From the NCBI GenBank assembly GCA_902801375.1, contig CADCIB010000006.1, positions 62,001-126,000 on the forward strand: a stretch of DNA of 64,000 nucleotides, given 5' to 3'. Within the stretch, counting starts at the first letter, position 1; every line of letters begins with the position of its first letter. The stretch comes from an uncultured Prevotellaceae bacterium (GTDB lineage: Bacteria; Bacteroidota; Bacteroidia; Bacteroidales; Bacteroidaceae). The position numbers were made by a program, and so were the translations under genes. Of this stretch, positions 58,222 through 64,000 are shown piece by piece. The notes under the pieces are model-generated. The model was not told where the DNA came from and searched no databases. It saw only the letters and a list, made by a program, of their open reading frames with translations.

Positions 58222-60498
58222 TTATCGGTCGTCGGAGAGACCAGTCACTGAACGGGCGCGGATACCGCCGAAATAATTGATGTAGAAATACAGCCCAACT
58301 TGGGTCGTTGGCGTTTCACGGAAGTCACTGGAACCTACGTCTTCGAAATAGAAAGTATAGGTCTTGTCCACTTGAGTAGGCATACCGTCCTCGTCAAGCA
58401 ATATGTCATCGTCGTTCATCTGGTAGGCTGGTGAATCAATACTATAGTTATACCAGAATCTCCAATCATCGGCATTGTAGTTCCAGTCTTGTTTGTTTGT
58501 CGTTTGCCATGCTCTATTAGCATAAGTTTCTAAATCGCCTTCTACCACCTTTGAGGCATTGTTAGCAGCTGTCGTACTCTTCAGGTTCACACTGAACGAA
58601 CCATTGCGGGCTGTCAGCGTGTTGTTCATTCCATCGTGGTATGGGCGCAACGTTGATGTTGCCATTTCTACCGTAATGGGATACAGACCTGTGGGATATT
58701 CCTTCGGTACGGTGAACGACAGTTGATACAGTGGATAACCGTTGCTGCTATTGCTTCCTGTGGCTGTCAACGCTGTGATATTTGGATCGAACTCGGTAAC
58801 AGAATACAAGAAAATCTTTCTCTCCAAACCTTTCTTGGGATGCGAGATGATCAGCTCACCATGTTTGGGTGTCGAGGTGATGTTCACGAAATAGACTCTG
58901 ACAGTTCCCGTAAAATTACCATTGCTACCAGTCACACTTAGAACTTCTGCTTTCTGTGCAACCGTGTTGTTGGCATCCAATTCCACCCCGAACGAAGCTG
59001 TCGTAATGCTGTTCAGTTCAGAGGCATCAGTTGTAGTATAATAGAACGTGAAATCCTTGTAATAATAGTTTACGCCATTTACAGCCGCCTGTCCGTCCAA
59101 CTCATCATGACTGAGGAACATATAGTGAGTTTGTGGGATGCGCAACTTGCCGCCAGCATAGCTCACCTCCGTCACCCTCTCGTTGATGGCCAGCATCTTG
59201 TTGTTTGAGAACTCCTTTGTTGTGATGGCTTCGTCGAGCGTCTCATATCCAAGTTCACGCGGCAGGTTACCAATGGTAAACTGGTAAGTATGATTACGCA
59301 CAATGACAAACTGTTTCTTCTCGTTGGTCATCAACAAGATGGGATGGTAGTAATACTTGCCTGCCTCATCTGTTTTATAATGTACACGCATGATGATGCG
59401 GATGGGGTCTTTGCGCGGATTGTCACGTTTGTTCTCATCCTCGAACACGTACAGCGTATGGTTGGCATTAATGGTGGGGGTGGCATTTGCGTTGAAAGCC
59501 GGCACCCAGTTAGCTTCGATAAAGGCTTTTGTGCTAGCCACATTGTCGCTCGGTGTGAAGTAGCGTCCACCTCCGTTGCACGGGGTACTCGTAGAGGTCT
59601 GATTGAACACTTGCACTCCTTGAACCGTAGTCCATTTTGGTGTGGTTACGGCGATGTCGGAGGGATCGGTGGTCTCGTAATATCCCCAATAGGGATCGCT
59701 TGGCAACTTCGACATGTCTACAGGTGCCAGATAGCCTTTGTTCAGGCCATTGACAGCAATCCAGTCGATGGTCGCAATGTCGTTGTTACTCTCCACCTCA
59801 CCAGGATTATTCTCATCTTCATACATATAAACCTTGTTGATGACAATCTTGGCGCGGTCACGCAGCATGTAGACAACATTCTCTGACATCAGCCACTGTT
59901 GCATTTCTCCACTGTTGTTGGCATAGTGGTAGCCCCAGTAGGTCACTTTGTCACTCTTGTTGACGGTCAGTCGCTCGCTTACCTCTTTTAGGATTTCCGT
60001 GTCGCGCTTACCGAAGTCAGCTGCCGTGAACACACCTTCCGAAGAGTATTGGTCAGCCTCTGTCTCGGCTGTTGGTTTCCACTTTTTGTTGGCGATAAAG
60101 TGTACGCAAACTGTCTGCGACGGCACGATGGAGTCGTACACCTCTACAACGGTAGTCTCACCTCCTACAGTGGTGGTCTCTGTGGTTTTTGTGGAGATAA
60201 CGCCATGGTCAGGGTTCTGCGTTGACTGTGTGGGGGTGATGTCCGCAGCGCCGATGAACAGGTGTGATGAATTAAAGCACAGCAATGTCATGGATTTGAC
60301 ATAGTCCTCGTCGCCTGTCACTACCGAAGAACGTGTATCCTGAAAAGCAGGAAGGTTCACTCGCAGGTTTACAGACATGTCACCACTCGTGTTATACTCA
60401 TCGAGATCTTGACTACTTTCGAACCAGTCATCATCGCTGCATGAGCTGAACGCTAATGCCAGCAGTCCTAATGTCAGTATATAATAAATTCTCTTCAT
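58222..60498 (-). CDS. Fimbrillin-family (FimA/Mfa-like) surface lipoprotein, 758 aa
   Basis: Lipobox at 'LALAFSSC' followed by an Asp-rich stretch. The N-terminal half has the Mfa-like fimbrillin pattern ('VNLRVNLPAFQDTRSSV', 'YVKSMTLLCFNSSHLFIGAADI', 'VVEVYDSIVPSQTVCVHFIAN', 'SENVVYMLRDRAKIVINKV'). The C-terminal half is made of beta domains ('LRIPQTHYMFLSHDELDG', 'LIISHPKKGLERKIFLYSV') and ends 'VGLYFYINYFGGIRARSVTGL'. Larger than the stalk subunits FimA/Mfa1 and so perhaps an anchor or tip-associated component. Last gene of the fimbrial group; 12 bp separate it from its upstream neighbour. Confidence 0.8.
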   Translation of the reverse strand: MKRIYYILTLGLLALAFSSCSDDDWFESSQDLDEYNTSGDMSVNLRVNLPAFQDTRSSVVTGDEDYVKSMTLLCFNSSHLFIGAADITPTQSTQNPDHGVISTKTTETTTVGGETTVVEVYDSIVPSQTVCVHFIANKKWKPTAETEADQYSSEGVFTAADFGKRDTEILKEVSERLTVNKSDKVTYWGYHYANNSGEMQQWLMSENVVYMLRDRAKIVINKVYMYEDENNPGEVESNNDIATIDWIAVNGLNKGYLAPVDMSKLPSDPYWGYYETTDPSDIAVTTPKWTTVQGVQVFNQTSTSTPCNGGGRYFTPSDNVASTKAFIEANWVPAFNANATPTINANHTLYVFEDENKRDNPRKDPIRIIMRVHYKTDEAGKYYYHPILLMTNEKKQFVIVRNHTYQFTIGNLPRELGYETLDEAITTKEFSNNKMLAINERVTEVSYAGGKLRIPQTHYMFLSHDELDGQAAVNGVNYYYKDFTFYYTTTDASELNSITTASFGVELDANNTVAQKAEVLSVTGSNGNFTGTVRVYFVNITSTPKHGELIISHPKKGLERKIFLYSVTEFDPNITALTATGSNSSNGYPLYQLSFTVPKEYPTGLYPITVEMATSTLRPYHDGMNNTLTARNGSFSVNLKSTTAANNASKVVEGDLETYANRAWQTTNKQDWNYNADDWRFWYNYSIDSPAYQMNDDDILLDEDGMPTQVDKTYTFYFEDVGSSDFRETPTTQVGLYFYINYFGGIRARSVTGLSDDR

Positions 60499-60510
60499 AA
60501 TCGTAGTATT

Positions 60511-63336
60511 TTAATTATGCTGTTGCGCCAAGCGCTTTAAGTCATCGTCTGTCAGGTCGCGTATACAGCGAACATAAGCATCTGTTGAAGTTCCGCCAGC
60601 TCCTCCTGAAACACTAGCTGCTGTACCATCCAACGTCCAGTAATATGCCCCAGAAAGTACTTTCGTAATGGTCTCTCTTGCACTATCGTCATTCTGATAA
60701 GTGATAATCACATTAATCTCCTCTTTCGTCGGAAGGCGCCATCCTACATATCTGGTGCCATCTGTACCAACTTCCATATAACGACCACAATGCCAAGCTG
60801 CTGCTTGCGCTCCATACTTGTTGTCGTAATTTCGGTAGCTATAATTGTTGTCAAAAGGCTGAACAGCACCAAGTTGTGAGGCAATCATGAAAGCAGGAGA
60901 CACAACATGGTCTTCTGACTGATAATTATTATCCAGATTGGGATTGCCTAAGGCAAACTGATTGCTGGCAGCAGTAATCTGAATCACATACATATGGTTA
61001 TTATTTAAATCCCTCATTTGAGAATTAGTAGTATAAGACGTACCATCTGTGTTTATCTGACGAATAGGATTGTTATTTCCACCATACCAATATTTAGCAG
61101 TGAAGTTGCCATCTGTATTGGTTCCACTTTGCGATTGCCATGCCACCCATGAACCTGTACTCGGTATACTATAAGTCACATCACGGTAATACCGGCGGGC
61201 ATAGTAATGAGTGACATTTGCCTTTTTATAATAGTTCTGATATTTGTATTTGTTGTAGTCATTATCTGTACTATAGCTTCCTTGCCCATAAGTTCCATAA
61301 TTACCATAATATCTATGTGACCAGAAGTCCCAGTTATCTGAAGTCGTAGCTAAGGCTGGTTCAGGATTAGAACTTGAAGTATAACCAGCGTATCTTGCAG
61401 TTACACCCCAATATCCATTTATTGCATTCGATTCACTACTTGCATTTGTTCTATCTTCATTCGTTGTCACATTCTCAAGGAACTCACTTCTTTCAGCCCG
61501 TACGGTTTCCAGAACGACCTCAGTTCTTTTTGTTAAAGCATTATTATATTCAGATTCAGAACATTCTACTTCGTCATAAGCGAAAGTACCATTTCCCCAT
61601 CCATCTTCCACCGGATTCCAACTATACTCACGTTGGGTATTTTGAGTTGTAGATCCGTTCCACCTCGACGACCATTTACCTTCAAAGTTTTGGATATTCT
61701 CAATAGGATAATGAACAATTGTTACATCAAAGGTCTGGTCTGTCAGTCCTGACACCATGCTTACGGTGAACTTGATGTACTTCACGGCTTTATTCGCCAA
61801 TACTGGTGAGTTTACATGAATCAAGCCATTAGCAGCATCTATCGTAACGGTGGTATTGTTGCTACTTGTGGTTGTGACATTTCCTGTATAAGCCACACTA
61901 CTTGGACTGGTAGAGTAAATCGCCGTTCCCGTGGGGAAGGTTGCATTCAGGTAGGTCTTGGTTCCACTACTATTGTAGAAATACACCTGGGCATTGGTAA
62001 TCTTGATGCTCTCACCTTTGGTGATGAAATAGTTGATGTCGATTTCACCATTGTTGCCATACAGGTTGGCATTCAGCGGTGACACCATCAAGAAATACGA
62101 CTTGCTGGTAATCATGTCGTAAACATCCGACTCGTTCTTTACCCATGGCAGCACCTCGTATTGCAGATCAACGCTCTCAAAAGTGTTTTCTGTCGGTGAA
62201 CTGGCACCCATACCCTTGATATTCGCATTGATATGATAGACATGGTTGCGCTTGATTTCTGTAACTTCAGATTCCTTCACGACAGGAATACGATAGTAGT
62301 TAACGGCCATGGCTTGGTTTTTGGGTGTGAAACCAAGGGTTAAGATCGTATAAGGTGCTTCTGCCACCGCATTCGACGTTTCATCCCATGAGAAAGCATA
62401 GGTGTACGTAAGGTAATTATATGTTTTGCGAAGATTTGCTGTTTCAGGCGTAGTTTGAATGTCGGTATAAGACACTTCGCGGTCTACACTGGTGATGTTC
62501 CAGTGAGTACCCGTAGGAGTCTGCAGATTCCTGTCGTCGCCAGTAAGTTGGTTCGTGGTGCCTTCTCCATAATCCATGCCGAAATCGGTGGTGTTATAAG
62601 CAAAGTTAGCATGTTTCCAACGAGGGCTACCAACATTGATTGAATGGTCAGGGTCGTTTATACTGAGTGAATCGAGCGAACGGATGAATTTGTCATCAAA
62701 ATTCACTGAAACCACAATTTTTGTGGCTGCCCGTCGCATTTCTACGGGTATCACCTGCTTTGCCTGCCCCGCAACAGGCTGCCACTGTTTGGCCACACCG
62801 TCCATCATAAAGACTTTATCTGCCTGCTCGTCCCACTGGTCGTTGCCGTAAGGCTTGAAAATCTGGTCGTCGGTGGTATACAAAGCCCGCAAGTCAGCAA
62901 GCGTATTGAACACAACATATTCATCCCCACTTTTTTGATGGGTCTGGGGGTTATTCAGTGCGACATACACATCGTACTTTTTATTCACGTCAAGTCCCTG
63001 GTTCTGCCAGTTCTTGGCCAAAAGATGCTCTGCGTTATCAGTGACTTCTCCGTTGTAATGATAGGTCTTAATGATCTGCTCCTGTCCCGTTTCCGTGATA
63101 AACACATCTATGTTCTCACCGAGATAGTTCTCATTCAGCTCGGGATCGCCTGGTTCATCTGCACGAGTTGCAGTGAAATCGCCTTCCATCGAAGGCAACG
63201 ATGGCTCAATAATCAATCCCTGCTCATAGCCATTGTTTCCCATTTCGATAAATGTATCGTCATCGCTACAGGAAAGAATAAGCACTGATATTGCCCCAAA
63301 GGCAAACAACTTGAATATATGCTTGAAGTTATTCAT
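60511..63336 (-). CDS. Large fimbrial lipoprotein, probable tip component, 941 aa
   Basis: Lipobox 'SVLILSC', Asp-rich start, then 'DFTATRADEPGDPELNENYLGENIDVFITETG', the usual fimbrillin beginning with an Arg cleavage site for gingipain-like proteases ('ATRAD'). 'PVEMRRAATKIVVSVNFD' and 'YTILTLGFTPKNQAMAVNYYRIPV' are Mfa-like blocks. The C-terminal ~150 residues are a different domain rich in Tyr, Asn and Trp, ending 'VGWRLPTKEEINVIITYQ', 'YYWTLDG' and 'AYVRCIRDLTDDDLKRL', the same signature as the secreted protein at 530. Likely a fimbrial tip adhesin; ligand unknown. Confidence 0.82.
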   Translation of the reverse strand: MNNFKHIFKLFAFGAISVLILSCSDDDTFIEMGNNGYEQGLIIEPSLPSMEGDFTATRADEPGDPELNENYLGENIDVFITETGQEQIIKTYHYNGEVTDNAEHLLAKNWQNQGLDVNKKYDVYVALNNPQTHQKSGDEYVVFNTLADLRALYTTDDQIFKPYGNDQWDEQADKVFMMDGVAKQWQPVAGQAKQVIPVEMRRAATKIVVSVNFDDKFIRSLDSLSINDPDHSINVGSPRWKHANFAYNTTDFGMDYGEGTTNQLTGDDRNLQTPTGTHWNITSVDREVSYTDIQTTPETANLRKTYNYLTYTYAFSWDETSNAVAEAPYTILTLGFTPKNQAMAVNYYRIPVVKESEVTEIKRNHVYHINANIKGMGASSPTENTFESVDLQYEVLPWVKNESDVYDMITSKSYFLMVSPLNANLYGNNGEIDINYFITKGESIKITNAQVYFYNSSGTKTYLNATFPTGTAIYSTSPSSVAYTGNVTTTSSNNTTVTIDAANGLIHVNSPVLANKAVKYIKFTVSMVSGLTDQTFDVTIVHYPIENIQNFEGKWSSRWNGSTTQNTQREYSWNPVEDGWGNGTFAYDEVECSESEYNNALTKRTEVVLETVRAERSEFLENVTTNEDRTNASSESNAINGYWGVTARYAGYTSSSNPEPALATTSDNWDFWSHRYYGNYGTYGQGSYSTDNDYNKYKYQNYYKKANVTHYYARRYYRDVTYSIPSTGSWVAWQSQSGTNTDGNFTAKYWYGGNNNPIRQINTDGTSYTTNSQMRDLNNNHMYVIQITAASNQFALGNPNLDNNYQSEDHVVSPAFMIASQLGAVQPFDNNYSYRNYDNKYGAQAAAWHCGRYMEVGTDGTRYVGWRLPTKEEINVIITYQNDDSARETITKVLSGAYYWTLDGTAASVSGGAGGTSTDAYVRCIRDLTDDDLKRLAQQHN

Positions 63337-63352
63337 GATTATACTATTTTAA

Positions 63353-64000
63353 TTATTGCCATCTAATAATGTTTGTATCCTCACTATCATAGATGTTGTT
63401 ATTCACATAGTAGATCCACAACTCGTCATTGGAACCATTACCTGGATAAGTACCAGAGGTAATGGGTATTCGTTCTGAGAAAGTATCAGATGAATGTTTG
63501 ACAAGGGTTAGACCAGCAAATTGAATTTGCCCGGTACCGATAGCGTCTTTCGGTACAACGCGGAAAAACACAACCTCTTCGTTTGCACCATTGGCTATTT
63601 CAATGGTTTCCGAATTTCCAGTTACGTTTCCTTCCTCGTCACAAACCTGGAACCAGAACAGATCGTTGTTCGGTGACAAAGTTGTGGCTTCCTCGCAGGT
63701 GATTGTAAGTTTCCACAATGGTGATCGATAATACATGTAATCATTCTGGGTATATGTTCCATCTGATACAGCTACTGCTGCATGCTGCCAGAAATCGTTG
63801 GAGTTATAGTCTGTAATGGCTCCGCGCATATCATAAATCTTATACTTGTTGTTCCAACCACCCATTCCATAGAAGCCGAGACAAGTCAAGTTGGCACTGG
63901 TATTATGCGTGTAATTCAATGTGCCACCATCCGTCCAAGGAAGCAATGCAGGCTGAACAAACAGTCCACCGCCAGTAAAATAGCCGTAGATAAACCATTG
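63353..64000 (-). CDS. Fimbrial-type protein, C-terminal part (runs out of the window)
   Basis: The open frame continues to the last base, so only the last 215 residues are present. The end resembles fimbrillin/adhesin beta domains with frequent Asn, Tyr and Trp ('GFYGMGGWNNKYKIYDMRGA', 'NDYMYYRSPLWKLTITCEE', 'TIEIANGANEEVVFFRVVPKD'). 16 bp separate it from the large fimbrial lipoprotein gene, so it belongs to the same operon. Its own N-terminus and signal are outside the window. Confidence 0.75.
   Translation of the reverse strand, partial: QWFIYGYFTGGGLFVQPALLPWTDGGTLNYTHNTSANLTCLGFYGMGGWNNKYKIYDMRGAITDYNSNDFWQHAAVAVSDGTYTQNDYMYYRSPLWKLTITCEEATTLSPNNDLFWFQVCDEEGNVTGNSETIEIANGANEEVVFFRVVPKDAIGTGQIQFAGLTLVKHSSDTFSERIPITSGTYPGNGSNDELWIYYVNNNIYDSEDTNIIRWQ

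Overview
The window is bacterial chromosome from a member of the Bacteroidales, most likely Prevotella or a close relative. The support is: C10 (streptopain-family) peptidases fused to BspA-type leucine-rich repeats and ending in type IX secretion (T9SS)-like tails; FimA/Mfa-type fimbrillin lipoproteins; the Bacteroidetes gene order DUF4271-hemD-rnpA-yidD-tyrS and dapB-lepB-wbqC; a BtuB/BtuG cobalamin receptor pair; split pntA; and promoters of the Bacteroidetes type (TTTG, about 19-20 bp, TAnnTTTG) rather than TTGACA/TATAAT. There is no rRNA operon, prophage, CRISPR array or plasmid gene. One tRNA (Gln, TTG) is present.

Layout. 1-12300: the end of an AraC-type regulator, then a run of exported proteins, including two C10 peptidases, a small coupled partner and a decayed gene start between them. 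12400-16000: an AAA ATPase-CYTH fusion, a four-helix-bundle protein, MgtC and a nitronate monooxygenase/FabK-like flavoprotein. 16150-20006: a methionine/threonine block (metY-metX-hom) behind a leader that encodes a Met-rich peptide. 20010-23030: wbqC, lepB and dapB on the minus strand. 23351-26860: a third C10 peptidase with a long coiled coil. 27035-32379: tRNA-Gln, tyrS, yidD, rnpA, hemD, DUF4271 and metK. 32513-38360: a cobalamin uptake operon, btuB-btuG-btuF-btuC, controlled by a cobalamin riboswitch and two tandemly duplicated promoters. 38461-43102: a WG-repeat-like protein and the proton-translocating transhydrogenase operon, in which pntB carries two copies of the NADP(H)-binding domain III and an added coiled coil. 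43277-49764: an MGMT-like protein, topA, aroK, speA and an ECF sigma/anti-sigma-like pair. 50238-56540: CapA, a DUF3160 protein, secreted and lipoprotein genes, an M15 peptidase and a small zinc-ribbon protein. 57019-58122: a REP-associated tyrosine transposase fused to a SLOG/DprA-like domain. 58222-64000: a fimbrial operon truncated by the window end.

The most unusual features are the PntB with tandem domain III; the transposase fusion surrounded and invaded by REP-like palindromes; the duplicated promoter and repeat-interrupted riboswitch of the B12 operon; the Met-rich leader peptide ahead of metY; and an abundance of short tandem repeats (9, 22, 34, 42, 45, 58 and 85-88 bp periods, plus degenerate short motifs). 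Several of these repeats run into coding sequence and appear to have created protein linkers (WbqC, PntB, a C10 peptidase, the transposase).
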